Assembly: GCF_000737245.1 (NCBI RefSeq)
Contig: NZ_JPQU01000022.1
Coordinates: 1 to 64,000, forward strand
Direction: 5' to 3'
Source of the DNA: Pseudomonas syringae
Lineage (GTDB): Bacteria; Pseudomonadota; Gammaproteobacteria; Pseudomonadales; Pseudomonadaceae
Length of the DNA stretch: 64,000 nucleotides
Shown: one piece after another, positions 43,388-51,811 of the stretch
Position numbering within the stretch: position 1 is the stretch's first letter
Layout of the letters: each line of letters begins with the position of its first letter
Position numbers and translations under genes: made by a program
Notes under the pieces: model-generated
What the model was told of the DNA's origin: nothing
Database searches by the model: none
What the model saw: the letters and a program-made list of their open reading frames with translations, nothing else

Positions 43388-43866
43388 TCGATTTGCAAAA
43401 CGCCGGAGCCGGATTGGATGGCTACGGCCTGTTGGCGGCACAACTGGAGTCACTGCTGGCCGATGAGCGGGACTTCATTGCCAACGCCGCGCAGTTCTCG
43501 GCTTTTCTATACACCCAGATTGAAGACCTCAACTGGGCCGGCTTTTACCTGAATCGTGACGAGGAGCTGGTTCTGGGACCGTTTCAGGGCCAGATCGCCT
43601 GCGTGCGTATTCCGTTCGGTCGTGGCGTATGCGGTGCGGCTGCCCAGAGCAGGCTGACCCAGCGGGTTGAGGACGTGCACGAATTCCCGGGGCATATCGC
43701 CTGTGACAGTGCGTCGAACAGCGAACTCGTGGTGCCGTTGGTCAAAGCAGGGCGTTTGATTGGTGTTCTGGATCTGGACAGTCCGAGTGTGTCGCGGTTC
43801 TCGGAGCAGGATCAGGCAGGGATCGAGCAGTTGGCGGCGATTTTTCTGAAGTTGACTGACTGCTGA
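43384..43866 (+). CDS. msrC: Free methionine-(R)-sulfoxide reductase (GAF domain, MsrC)
   Basis: 160 residues, a single GAF domain. Three Cys (C73, C83, C107; IACVRIPFGRGVCGAA and HIACDSASNSE) have the same spacing (10 and 24 residues) as the catalytic set C84/C94/C118 of E. coli fRMsr. It reduces free Met-R-sulfoxide with thioredoxin. Four-nt overlap with the DUF815 ATPase gene. Third oxidised-methionine/peroxide repair gene in this neighbourhood after msrB and gpx. Confidence 0.93.
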   Translation: MIDLQNAGAGLDGYGLLAAQLESLLADERDFIANAAQFSAFLYTQIEDLNWAGFYLNRDEELVLGPFQGQIACVRIPFGRGVCGAAAQSRLTQRVEDVHEFPGHIACDSASNSELVVPLVKAGRLIGVLDLDSPSVSRFSEQDQAGIEQLAAIFLKLTDC

Positions 43867-43875
43867 GAAAACAAC

Positions 43876-43904
43876 CGGTTGGCGCACCCGCTGTGCGCCA
43901 ACCG
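43876..43904. terminator. Hairpin terminator between convergent msrC and the 43912 gene
   Basis: A perfect 12-bp stem CGGTTGGCGCAC / GTGCGCCAACCG with loop CCGCT. The minus-strand side is followed by GTTGTTTTC, so it works best for the minus-strand gene. Confidence 0.75.
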
Positions 43905-43911
43905 CAAGTTA

Positions 43912-44682
43912 TCAGTCGTAGATGACCTTTTTCTTCCATTCCGATTCGACGTCGTCAGCCTTCAGGCCTTCGGTCAAGGCGTTATCGTCGTCCTCGGTCG
44001 GTGCAGTATTGGTCAGTACCATGGAATTGGCTCGAGCCAGTTGTTTTTCCATGGTCAGCAACGCGTGCTGATAGGTCACTGGATCAGGCTGGTTTTTCAG
44101 GTATTGCACACCGCGTTCGAATGCCAGGCGGGCCTGACCGGGTTGATCCTGCTGAAGCGCCGCTTGACCCAGGTTATTGAAGAACTCGATGTGTAGCATC
44201 ACCAGAATGTTGCGGATCTCGCGGATCCAGTGCTTGGCTTCGCTTGTTTGCAGGAATCCATCATGAGCCGCGCGGGTCACCTGGCCGTGCAGCGCTTCCA
44301 ATAGAAAGCGTACGTCCTTGGCCTTGGCTTCCGTGAGGATCGGGCTTGCGGGGTTAGTGACAGCGATGGCGTCACCCTGGGCAACCAGTGTCTCCAGTTC
44401 GGCAACCCGGGTTTTGATCTGAGCGTCATGCTTGTCCATGCCTGCCATGCGCTGCATGACATTGAGCTCAAGACGGGTCATCAGAAGTTTCAGCGCGGGG
44501 GTAACCAACTGGCCGGGGAAGGTGTCGGAAATTTCCGAGCAGCGACGCAGGCGGTCGGCAAGCTCAAGCTTTGCTCTGGCTTTGTCCAGTTTGGAGTTTT
44601 CTGCCACATGGTTGAGATAGCCGATCGCGATCAGGAGCGCGATACCGGCTACTACCATTAGGGTAATCATGAGTGGGGTCAC
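43912..44682 (-). CDS. Hypothetical membrane-anchored coiled-coil protein
   Basis: 256 residues. One N-terminal span (LMITLMVVAGIALLIAIGYL), then a long helical cytoplasmic region rich in Leu/Glu/Lys/Arg (ENSKLDKARAKLELADRLRRC; KTRVAELETLVAQGDAIAV) with a tetratricopeptide-like stretch (NNLGQAALQQDQPGQARLAFERGVQYL) near residue 180. The acidic tail ends in ESEWKKKVIYD. I do not recognise the family. It sits beside the tRNA cluster and is transcribed toward msrC. Confidence 0.75.
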   Translation of the reverse strand: MTPLMITLMVVAGIALLIAIGYLNHVAENSKLDKARAKLELADRLRRCSEISDTFPGQLVTPALKLLMTRLELNVMQRMAGMDKHDAQIKTRVAELETLVAQGDAIAVTNPASPILTEAKAKDVRFLLEALHGQVTRAAHDGFLQTSEAKHWIREIRNILVMLHIEFFNNLGQAALQQDQPGQARLAFERGVQYLKNQPDPVTYQHALLTMEKQLARANSMVLTNTAPTEDDDNALTEGLKADDVESEWKKKVIYD

Positions 44683-44864
44683 CGCGCGAACCTCTATATA
44701 GCTGTAGTCAATTGAGCCGAGTGTAGTGGCTAAGCACTATTGCGCATAGATGTACCGGTCGGAGTTTGTGCGTTCCCAACTCAAATGAGTGACCTTTGGT
44801 CTGGCGCGGCCTATTAAGGAAAGCAGAGCGAAGTCATTGATTTAGATAAATTTTAACAATGGGG

Positions 44865-44893
44865 TTGACGACCCCTCAATCCATCCATAGAAT
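44865..44893 (+). promoter_or_regulatory. Strong promoter of the tRNA-Glu/Gly operon
   Basis: TTGACG, a 17-nt spacer, TAGAAT, then a GC-rich discriminator (GCGCGCC) typical of stable-RNA promoters under stringent control. It is 63 nt before the first tRNA. Confidence 0.88.
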
Positions 44894-44955
44894 GCGCGCC
44901 ACTTACAGCGTAAAGCATCAAGCGAAACGCAAATAAGTAGTGAAGTTGTACGTGT

Positions 44956-45031
44956 GTCCCCTTCGTCTAGTGGCCTAGGACACCGCCCTTTCACGGCGGT
45001 AACAGGGGTTCGAGTCCCCTAGGGGACGCCA
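44956..45031 (+). tRNA. tRNA-Glu (TTC)
   Basis: 76 nt with encoded CCA. Acceptor GTCCCCT/AGGGGAC; anticodon stem CCGCC/GGCGG with loop CTTTCAC (anticodon TTC); T-loop GGTTCGAGTC. Confidence 0.98.
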
Positions 45032-45035
45032 TATT

Positions 45036-45111
<76 letters not shown>

Positions 45112-45215
45112 TTTTTAAGCAACCTTGCTTTAGGGCGAGGTTGAGTGAAGCCAGAACCAAGTCTTCGGACTCGGATTTGGGCACTGAAATACACACCATG
45201 TGTTTCAGTTAGCGT

Positions 45216-45291
45216 GTCCCCTTCGTCTAGTGGCCTAGGACACCGCCCTTTCACGGCGGTAACAGGGGTTCGAGTCCCCTAGGGGACGCCA
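45216..45291 (+). tRNA. tRNA-Glu (TTC), second copy
   Basis: Identical in sequence to the copy at 44956. The 104-nt spacer before it holds a hairpin at 45183-45209 (ACTGAAA...TTTCAGT) that may guide processing. Confidence 0.98.
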
Positions 45292-45294
45292 TTT

Positions 45295-45370
<76 letters not shown>

Positions 45371-45378
45371 TATTCAAC

Positions 45379-45412
45379 AAAAACGCCGCTCATAAGAGCG
45401 GCGTTTTTGTTT
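45379..45412 (+). terminator. Terminator of the tRNA operon
   Basis: CAAAAACGCCGCT, loop CATAAG, AGCGGCGTTTTTG: 8-bp GC stem with T-run directly after the last tRNA. Confidence 0.95.
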
Positions 45413-45440
45413 GTGCGTTTAGCAGAGCGGACAGCTTTCT

Positions 45441-45523
45441 GTAGGAGCTCACGAGCACCGCTAGGCAGCGATGGCGGTGCATCAGGCAGACCGCTATCGC
45501 TGCCTAGCGGTGCTCGTGAGCTC
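45441..45523. repeat. REP-like inverted pair, family C (TAGGAGCTCACGAGCACCG)
   Basis: GAGCTCACGAGCACCGCTAG and its complement with ~30 bp between. The arms contain a nested CGCTAGGCAGCGAT palindrome. A degenerate relative is at 25621. Lies between the tRNA terminator and hipA. Confidence 0.85.
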
Positions 45524-45538
45524 AAGTCTCGGTTTGTG

Positions 45539-46804
45539 TCACCCAATCCTGAAATCAGGATGCAGCTGCTTCCAGTGAGCCCGTAATACATTTCTCTGGT
45601 TTTCGGGCATTTCGCTCCCCTCCAGCGCGGCGGGCCAAAGAGCGCGAGCTTTTTCCAGGGTTGCCCTCAAATTGTAAAGAACGGGCCGCCACGGGATATC
45701 TCCATATTCCGCCCATCGTTTGAAATGCTCGAAAGAGACTTCATACCAGTTTTTTGTTTTATCCATATTCAGACCGAACTGGACCTCATCAGGGATGTAG
45801 GCCTTGGTCACGACGATATCGTAGGCAGGGGAGAGCTCGGCGTTGCGGCCATCCGGGTAGATCATGCTCCAGTTCTTCAGGTGTGCATCCCCGTTTGCCA
45901 GCAGAATATTCACCAGCAGTCGTATGGCCATCTGCACCGCGTCTCGTTGGCCGTGACTGGAATTCTGGTAAAGCAATTTGCCAATCTGGTCATAGCTGCC
46001 AGCTGTGTACTTGTCATGCGCGTAGGCGAATAGGATCTGTGCGAAATCTTCCGAGTGGACGCGTTTGTTATCGGGCAGTCGATCATATCGACGTATCCCA
46101 TAGGCATAGCGCTCGTTCGGTAGATTTATGTTCGGGAGTGCTTCGATGTTAGACATGGGGATCAGCTTTATTTCGGGTATGTCGACCCCGGCTAGGGCGG
46201 CGAGGGTCATCGCCGTGTATTCGTTGAGCGGCGCAAAGGGATGCACGGTCGACGGCGTCTTGATAATCCAGTCACCAGGGGCATTGCGGTCGCCGGTAAT
46301 GTAGCGACCCTCCTGATCACGCATGGAGAACTTCATCTGGACCCCTGCCAGGGAGAAGTGTGCTCGGCTATCGGGAATGTCGATGACGGCAGGCTCGATC
46401 TTTCCATGTTGCTGCAAGGCCAGGGCCGGGACCTGTGAGGCCTCGATAGGGTCGGCTATCAAGGCTCCGGGCAAATCGCGGCCCAGCCAGCCCAGGAGAG
46501 GAAACTCATTGTCCCGGTGGACCTTCATTGCCTGGGAAAGGTAATCACGCAAAGCGCCTTCAGGTAGAAGATTGCTGAGTACCGGATGCAATTTGTGGCT
46601 GCTGACATACGGGTGGTAGCGAGCCTGTTGCCGGGCCAGGGATGCGGGATTGGCATGGGACAGAGTCAGCGGCTGTCTGGCTTCGTTGTGCAGATACTCC
46701 GGAGCAAGGGTAAATACATTCTTGCCATTGGAATATCCCGCGACATATCCGACGTTTTCACCTTGCAGTGTGAGTCGTAAAGCCGAGACCGTTTCCTTGA
46801 TCAT
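45539..46804 (-). CDS. hipA: HipA-type serine/threonine kinase toxin
   Basis: 421 residues. N-terminal subdomain ends in LSNLLPEGALRDYL and LGWLGRDLPGAL. The kinase core has FSLAGVQMKFSM, GDWIIKTPS (the loop that carries the autophosphorylated Ser in HipA), the catalytic NGDAHLKNWS and the metal-binding LSPAYDIVVT. E. coli HipA phosphorylates glutamyl-tRNA synthetase and halts translation, giving persister cells. The start overlaps the antitoxin stop (TGATG), so translation is coupled. It sits beside tRNA-Glu genes. Its target is inferred from family only. Confidence 0.9.
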   Translation of the reverse strand: MIKETVSALRLTLQGENVGYVAGYSNGKNVFTLAPEYLHNEARQPLTLSHANPASLARQQARYHPYVSSHKLHPVLSNLLPEGALRDYLSQAMKVHRDNEFPLLGWLGRDLPGALIADPIEASQVPALALQQHGKIEPAVIDIPDSRAHFSLAGVQMKFSMRDQEGRYITGDRNAPGDWIIKTPSTVHPFAPLNEYTAMTLAALAGVDIPEIKLIPMSNIEALPNINLPNERYAYGIRRYDRLPDNKRVHSEDFAQILFAYAHDKYTAGSYDQIGKLLYQNSSHGQRDAVQMAIRLLVNILLANGDAHLKNWSMIYPDGRNAELSPAYDIVVTKAYIPDEVQFGLNMDKTKNWYEVSFEHFKRWAEYGDIPWRPVLYNLRATLEKARALWPAALEGSEMPENQRNVLRAHWKQLHPDFRIG

Positions 46805-47118
46805 CAGAGGTCACCCCAAGGATTCTCGACCTCTTCACTCGCGTTGAGGGCTTGCGCTGCAGGCTCAGGATAGCCCTCAGTCTGCAGTTCGCCGCTCAGG
46901 ATTCTTTGTACGGCGGCAAGTTGCGACTTGGGGACCAGAAGCAGCGCAGCGTCAAGGCCTTCAGCGATCTGGTCGAGGGTGTTGAGGCGCGGATTGCCGC
47001 CCGCTTCGATCTTTCCGTACTGCTGCCGGGTAAGCCCCGCACGTAATGGCATTTCCTGGATTTTTAGCCCAAGTGCCAGGCGACGTTTGCGAATCTGATC
47101 GAGTAGGGTGGTCTTCAT
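46804..47118 (-). CDS. hipB: HipB-type antitoxin, XRE-family DNA-binding protein
   Basis: 104 residues. The helix-turn-helix is LDQIRKRRLALGLKIQEMPLR followed by AGLTRQQYGKIEAGGNPRLNTLDQIAEGL. The C-terminal tail (QTEGYPEPAAQALNASEEVENPWG) is long and probably disordered, like the HipB tail that controls stability. It should bind HipA and repress the operon through the palindromes at 47146-47195. The stop overlaps the hipA start by one base. Confidence 0.88.
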   Translation of the reverse strand: MKTTLLDQIRKRRLALGLKIQEMPLRAGLTRQQYGKIEAGGNPRLNTLDQIAEGLDAALLLVPKSQLAAVQRILSGELQTEGYPEPAAQALNASEEVENPWGDL

Positions 47119-47142
47119 GGCGTGATCTCACAGTGAGTGGCC

Positions 47143-47253
47143 ATTATGTAATCTATGTGGCTCTAGTCAACTAATGAGAGTCACATAGATTACATTTAAT
47201 CGGTATGAGCTCTATAAGGCTCTTTCTCTAGTTTTGAGCCATATAGATTGCAT
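47143..47253 (-). promoter_or_regulatory. hipBA promoter with palindromic operators
   Basis: On the minus strand TTGACT (47170-47165), 16 nt, CATAAT (47148-47143). A 14-bp motif ATGTAATCTATGTG (47146-47159) lies in the spacer and -10. Its exact inverted copy CACATAGATTACAT is at 47182-47195. A third, two-mismatch copy in the same orientation as the second (CATATAGATTGCAT) is at 47240-47253. This arrangement fits cooperative autorepression by HipB. Confidence 0.72.
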
Positions 47254-47277
47254 ATTCGCGACGTGTCTTGGCCTCGC

Positions 47278-48618
47278 TCAAACCACGCTCACATCGCGCA
47301 TCAGCAACCCAAAACGCAGATCAACCGCTTCTGGAATCCGTATATACACCGTATGCCCGTCACCAGGCGCCACGCCGATGGCTTCACCCTTGGCATTCTG
47401 CAGGCAGGCCAGATCGAAATGCAGGTTGCCGGCTGGGGTCATCAGCTCCAAATTGTCGTCCACGTAGAAGCGGTTTTTTACCCGGACTTCTGCCAGGCCG
47501 TTGCGTCGTTCGCCGGTCAGTTCACCGACAAACTGCTGTTTCTCGGAGACCGAGCTGCCGTTTTGATAGTTCTGATATTCGTCATGCACATGCCTGCGCA
47601 AGAAGCCTTCGGTGTAGCCGCGCTGAGCCAGTGATTCAAGATCGCCCATCAGACTGCGGTCGAATTCACGACCCGCCACAGCGTCATCAATGGCACGGCG
47701 GTACACCTGGGTCGTGCGCGCGCAATAGAAGTGCGATTTGGTTCGGCCTTCGATTTTCAACGAGTGCACGCCCATTCGGGTCAGGCGCTCCACATGTTGC
47801 ACGGCGCGCAGATCCTTGGAGTTCATGATGTAAGTGCCGTGTTCGTCCTCGAAGGCGGGCATCAGTTCGCCGGGTCGATTGGCTTCCTGAAGCAAAAACA
47901 CCTGATCGGTCGGCGTTCCTTCGCCTAGCGTCGGTTCAGGCTGGAAGGTTTGCACGATATCGCCGAGCTGGTTTTGCGTGGCCTCCTGCGCCGAGTATTT
48001 CCAGCGACAAGCGTTGGTGCAACTGCCCTGGTTCGCGTCGCGCTTGTTCATATAGCCCGACAGCAGACAGCGGCCGGAATAGGCCATGCACAATGCGCCA
48101 TGCACAAAAACCTCCAGCTCCATGGACGGTACCTGCTGGCGTATTTCCTCGACTTCCTCCAGCGATAGTTCACGGGACAGAATGATCCGGCTCACGCCTT
48201 GCAACTGCCAGAATTCGACACTGGCCCAGTTCACGGTATTGGCTTGTACCGACAAATGGATGGGCATCTGCGGAAAGTGACGACGGACCAGCATGATCAG
48301 GCCGGGATCGGACATGATCAAAGCATCGGGTGCCATGGCGATGACCGGTTCCAGATCCTTGAGGAAGGTTTTGAGCTTGGCGTTATGCGGCGCGATGTTG
48401 ACGACCACGTAGAAACGTTTGCCCTGGGCCTGGGCTTCTTTGATACCGACGGCGAGGTTCGCGTGATCGAACTCATTGTTGCGCACCCGCAGGCTGTAAC
48501 GCGGCTGGCCTGCATAAACGGCATCGGCACCGTAGGCGAAGGCATAGCGCATGTTTTTCAGGCTGCCGGCCGGAGCCAGTAGTTCGGGTGTGAAGGGAGT
48601 AGCAGTCGGAATTGGCAT
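47278..48618 (-). CDS. trhP: U32-family tRNA 5-hydroxyuridine synthesis protein (TrhP/YegQ)
   Basis: 446 residues from ATG 48618 (E. coli YegQ 453); the extension to 48663 adds an atypical leader. Blocks: ELLAPAGSLKNMRYAFAYGADAVYAG, LSVQANTVNWASVEFW, LSRELSLEEVEEIR, EVFVHGALCMAYSGRCLLSGYMN, CTNACRWKY and MGVHSLKIEGRTKS. Despite the old 'peptidase U32/collagenase' label, YegQ takes part in prephenate-dependent hydroxylation of U34 in certain tRNAs. Divergent from the chemoreceptor gene. Confidence 0.92.
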   Translation of the reverse strand: MPIPTATPFTPELLAPAGSLKNMRYAFAYGADAVYAGQPRYSLRVRNNEFDHANLAVGIKEAQAQGKRFYVVVNIAPHNAKLKTFLKDLEPVIAMAPDALIMSDPGLIMLVRRHFPQMPIHLSVQANTVNWASVEFWQLQGVSRIILSRELSLEEVEEIRQQVPSMELEVFVHGALCMAYSGRCLLSGYMNKRDANQGSCTNACRWKYSAQEATQNQLGDIVQTFQPEPTLGEGTPTDQVFLLQEANRPGELMPAFEDEHGTYIMNSKDLRAVQHVERLTRMGVHSLKIEGRTKSHFYCARTTQVYRRAIDDAVAGREFDRSLMGDLESLAQRGYTEGFLRRHVHDEYQNYQNGSSVSEKQQFVGELTGERRNGLAEVRVKNRFYVDDNLELMTPAGNLHFDLACLQNAKGEAIGVAPGDGHTVYIRIPEAVDLRFGLLMRDVSVV

Positions 48619-48994
48619 GTGATGGCGTCGGTCGCAAATCGGCGAGGGTAGCCGACTTGCCATAAGCCTTTATTGATCTGGGTCCATGCCCGTGCTGGCA
48701 AAAAGCCTTTTTTGCACTGTTATAAAACTAGTAGCACATAGCTATGCCTCATCACGAGGCGTTGTGTTCTGTTCTCCTTGCCGTCTTGCTCGCCGATACG
48801 CTCATGACAAGGGCATCGGCGGGTTGAATGCTTACTGGCACAGACGCTGCATAACCCGTTTCGGGTCCTCGGCGCAGGTCGTCGAGAGGCCCGTCTCATT
48901 GGTCAACGAAGATCAATCAGTCAGCAAGAGCAGCGCAGCATTGGGGGAGATCGGGCAGAGGCCGGGTCAACCAGGTAAACGAACAGGCAATGGC

Positions 48995-49027
48995 GCCTGG
49001 AACCGCAAGGTTTCAGGCTTTTTTTTT
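48995..49027 (+). terminator. Orphan intrinsic terminator in the chemoreceptor leader (possible sRNA or attenuator)
   Basis: A 10-bp stem GCCTGGAACC / GGTTTCAGGC with a GCAA tetraloop and nine T residues, ending 33 nt before the chemoreceptor ATG. No gene on the plus strand ends here. The 442-bp gap (48619-49060) thus probably yields a terminated RNA. Other structure in it: GCCTCATCACGAGGC (48746) and ACCCGTTTCGGGT (48854). Confidence 0.85.
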
Positions 49028-49060
49028 GCTGAAGACTTGTTGATCACTGGAGCGGTAAAA

Positions 49061-50689
49061 ATGGCCCGACTAAGCACGGCAAAACGGATTTTCATCGGCT
49101 TCGCGATTGCGCCTTTGGCGCTGGCCGGCATGGTGCTCTATGCCTTGCAGGACATGGCGACGCTAAAGGCTCAGTCAGTGGTGATCGTCAAGGAAGACTG
49201 GCCGAAAATTGCGCCGATGATGGCGATTGCCACAGGGGTTCGCGATAACGGCCGAAACACTCGGGACTTACTGCTCAATAAGGATAGCCAGCAGACCCAT
49301 GACGCCATCGATGCCACCAAAAAACGCATCACTCAGGCGTTCGAAACGCTGGAACCTCTGCTCTACACCCCCGAAAGCAAAAGCGGCTACCTGGCCCTCA
49401 AGAAAAATCGCGAAGCCTATGTGGCTGCTTTCGTTCAGGTGCAGGCTCTGATCAAGCAAGGCTCCCCCGACGCAGCCATGACTCAGTTGCAGCAAAAGGT
49501 TATCCCGGCCGAGCAGGAGGTCTATAAAAGCCTGGATGAACTGATGGCGCTGCAAGGACGGATATTTGCCGAGCGCGAACTGGCTGCGCAGACACTCTAC
49601 AGCGATGCCCAGCGTAATCTGCTCGCCATACTCCTGGCATGCATCGCCCTGATGGTGCTCGCGGCAGTGATCGTCACGCGCAGCGTCATTCGCCCGCTGG
49701 GTGGCGAGCCTGATGACGCCGCGCGGGTCTTGAGCCGCATTGCTCAGGGCGATCTGACGATTGCCGTGCCCTTGCGTGCTGGGGACAGCGGCAGCTTGAT
49801 GATGAACATGCACGAAATGCAGGAAAACCTTAACGAAATGGTCCGTGGGATTGCGACTTCGGTGGATCGAGTGGCCAGCTCCTCCGAGCAATTGAGTGCG
49901 GTCAGCAGCCAGACCACTGGCAGCCTGCAGGCTCAGGGCCTGGAAATAGAGCAGGCAGCGGCGGCGGTCAACCAGATGACGGCAGCGGTGGACGAAGTTG
50001 CACGTAACGCTGTCAGCACCAGTGAAGCCTCACGCCAGTCGGAGCAGACGGCCCATCGCGGTCGCCTGCAGGTACAGGAAACAGTGGCTTCTATCAACGC
50101 CTTGGCGAACGGAGTGACTGACACCTCCGGTCGAATTCAGCAGTTGGCCGGGCGGGTGCAAGATATCAGCAGCGTACTGGACGTGATTCGCAGCATTGCC
50201 GAGCAGACCAACCTGTTGGCACTGAACGCAGCCATCGAAGCGGCGCGTGCCGGAGACGCTGGTCGTGGTTTCGCAGTGGTCGCCGACGAGGTCCGGGCGC
50301 TGGCGCATCGTACTCAGGTCTCCACTCAGGAAATCGAGCAAATGATTGGCAACATACGGCTCGACACCGGTGAGGCGGTATCGGCCATGCACAGCAGCAG
50401 CGAACTGGTCCAGGCGACGCTGGCGATCGCCATGCGTTCCGGTGATGCCCTTGAGGAAATCACCCGTTCGATCTCGCAGATCAATGAACGCAATATGCTG
50501 ATTGCCAGTGCTACCGAAGAGCAGGCGCTGGTCGCTCGGGAAGTGGATCGCAATCTGGTAGGCATTCGCAGTTTGTCCGAACAGGTGCTGCAAGGTGCGC
50601 AGCACACCCATACCGCAGGCCACGAACTGGCGCAGATGGCCAGCGCGCTGCATCAGACCGTGGCGCGGTTCAAGATTCAGGTGGGTTGA
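49061..50689 (+). CDS. Methyl-accepting chemotaxis protein
   Basis: 542 residues from ATG 49061 (GGAGCGG site). First span ~12-32 (IFIGFAIAPLALAGMVLYAL), a periplasmic four-helix-bundle sensor to ~190 (KSGYLALKKNREAYVAAF), second span ~195-215 (LLAILLACIALMVLAAVIV) and HAMP (RPLGGEPDDAARVLSRIAQGD). The signalling hairpin is IAEQTNLLALNAAIEAARAG with GRGFAVVADEVRALAHRT. No CheR-docking pentapeptide ends the protein (FKIQVG). Ligand unknown. The open frame extends to 48686 but that part covers RNA-like structure and is not taken as coding. Confidence 0.93.
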   Translation: MARLSTAKRIFIGFAIAPLALAGMVLYALQDMATLKAQSVVIVKEDWPKIAPMMAIATGVRDNGRNTRDLLLNKDSQQTHDAIDATKKRITQAFETLEPLLYTPESKSGYLALKKNREAYVAAFVQVQALIKQGSPDAAMTQLQQKVIPAEQEVYKSLDELMALQGRIFAERELAAQTLYSDAQRNLLAILLACIALMVLAAVIVTRSVIRPLGGEPDDAARVLSRIAQGDLTIAVPLRAGDSGSLMMNMHEMQENLNEMVRGIATSVDRVASSSEQLSAVSSQTTGSLQAQGLEIEQAAAAVNQMTAAVDEVARNAVSTSEASRQSEQTAHRGRLQVQETVASINALANGVTDTSGRIQQLAGRVQDISSVLDVIRSIAEQTNLLALNAAIEAARAGDAGRGFAVVADEVRALAHRTQVSTQEIEQMIGNIRLDTGEAVSAMHSSSELVQATLAIAMRSGDALEEITRSISQINERNMLIASATEEQALVAREVDRNLVGIRSLSEQVLQGAQHTHTAGHELAQMASALHQTVARFKIQVG

Positions 50690-50739
50690 GTGGGGCGTCG
50701 CTTAGCAGGCCTGAATCTGCGACATGGATTGGTCTGTGG

Positions 50740-51729
50740 TTATTGAACGGCTGTCTGCACAACCTGAGCACGCGAAGCATTGAAGCTTTTGTCGAAGCCT
50801 TTTGAGACGTCGATCGATTTGCTCAGGATGCCTTCCTGCTGGTAGATATCCGCCGTGGTTTGCAGGCCCTTGATCACGTTGTCGTCGATCTCAACCCGCT
50901 GCATCTTGGTGGCGTTGGCGATTTCCTGATGCACCTCGATGGGCAGGCCGGTGATTGCGGCCTGGGCCATGGCGTATTGGTTGGGGTGGGCGTTGGTCCA
51001 CAAGAAGGCGCGCTCGACCCGGGCGACGAAGTCATCCAGCTGCACACGCTTGTCGCTGATCGCCTTGCCGGTCGCTGTCAGGTACAGATGGTTGCTCAAC
51101 AGTTCGCTGCCGCTGATCAAGACGCGGTCGTGGCTCTGAGTGGTGGCGACGGTGGTGTACGGGTCCCAGGTGGCCCAGGCATCGGCACCGCCACTGGACA
51201 GCAGAATCCGCGACTCGCCGGGCAACAGATTGATGAACGTCACATCGCTGGTTTGCAGGCCCGCCTGACGCAAGGCCTTGATCGCCAGGTAGTGGCCGAT
51301 GGAGCCACGGCCAGTGACGATGCGCTTGCCCTTGAGGTCAGCCACGGTCTTGACCGGGGAGTCCTTGGGCACGAGCAAGGCAGTGGTGAAACGCCCTTGG
51401 GCATGGGTGATGCTGACCACTTTCAACGGCGCGCCGGCACCGAGAGCAAACACATAGGGCGCGTCGCCGAGGGCGCCAACGTCAACCGCCCCGGCATTCA
51501 GCGCTTCACCCAGTGGAGCGGCAGAAGGGAATTCAGAGAAGCGGATCTCGTAAGGCACATTTTTCAATTCGCCGGAGACTTGCAGCAGCGCCTTGATAGT
51601 GGATTTCTGATTGGCGACCAGCAGAGGTTCAAGGTCGGCCGCCATGGCCTGCTGGCCGAGGGTCGCGCTTAGCAATGCGCCTAGCAGCAGGGTTTTCAGA
51701 GGGGGGCGTTGGAACGAAAAAAGCGACAT
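50740..51729 (-). CDS. Sulfonate-type ABC transporter periplasmic binding protein (SsuA-like, orphan)
   Basis: 329 residues from ATG 51729 (GGAG site). Signal peptide (LKTLLLGALLSATLGQQAMA) to ~residue 30. SsuA/NMT1 fold: GEALNAGAVDVGALGDAPYVFALGAG, VPKDSPVKTVADLKGKRIVTGRGSIGHYLAI and LSSGGADAWATWDPYT. It would bind an alkanesulfonate or related sulfur compound. No permease or ATPase gene is adjacent. It follows a rhodanese gene by 82 bp and, with the thiol dioxygenase, suggests an organosulfur role. Confidence 0.87.
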   Translation of the reverse strand: MSLFSFQRPPLKTLLLGALLSATLGQQAMAADLEPLLVANQKSTIKALLQVSGELKNVPYEIRFSEFPSAAPLGEALNAGAVDVGALGDAPYVFALGAGAPLKVVSITHAQGRFTTALLVPKDSPVKTVADLKGKRIVTGRGSIGHYLAIKALRQAGLQTSDVTFINLLPGESRILLSSGGADAWATWDPYTTVATTQSHDRVLISGSELLSNHLYLTATGKAISDKRVQLDDFVARVERAFLWTNAHPNQYAMAQAAITGLPIEVHQEIANATKMQRVEIDDNVIKGLQTTADIYQQEGILSKSIDVSKGFDKSFNASRAQVVQTAVQ

Positions 51730-51811
51730 GGGTGCATCTCCAGGCGGATAGGATGTTGGCTGGCAGGACATCCGCCTGGAGGGGTCTGTCCTGCTTTCGT
51801 AAGGTTTGGGG

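Noticed and set aside
48793-48799. GCCGATA as a FliA (sigma-28) -10 for the chemoreceptor
   Set aside because: No TAAA/TCAAG-type -35 element at the right distance, and a terminator lies between it and the gene.
48664-49027. c-di-GMP (GEMM) or glycine riboswitch in the chemoreceptor leader
   Set aside because: The conserved core sequences of these aptamers are not present by eye. Only the terminator is certain.
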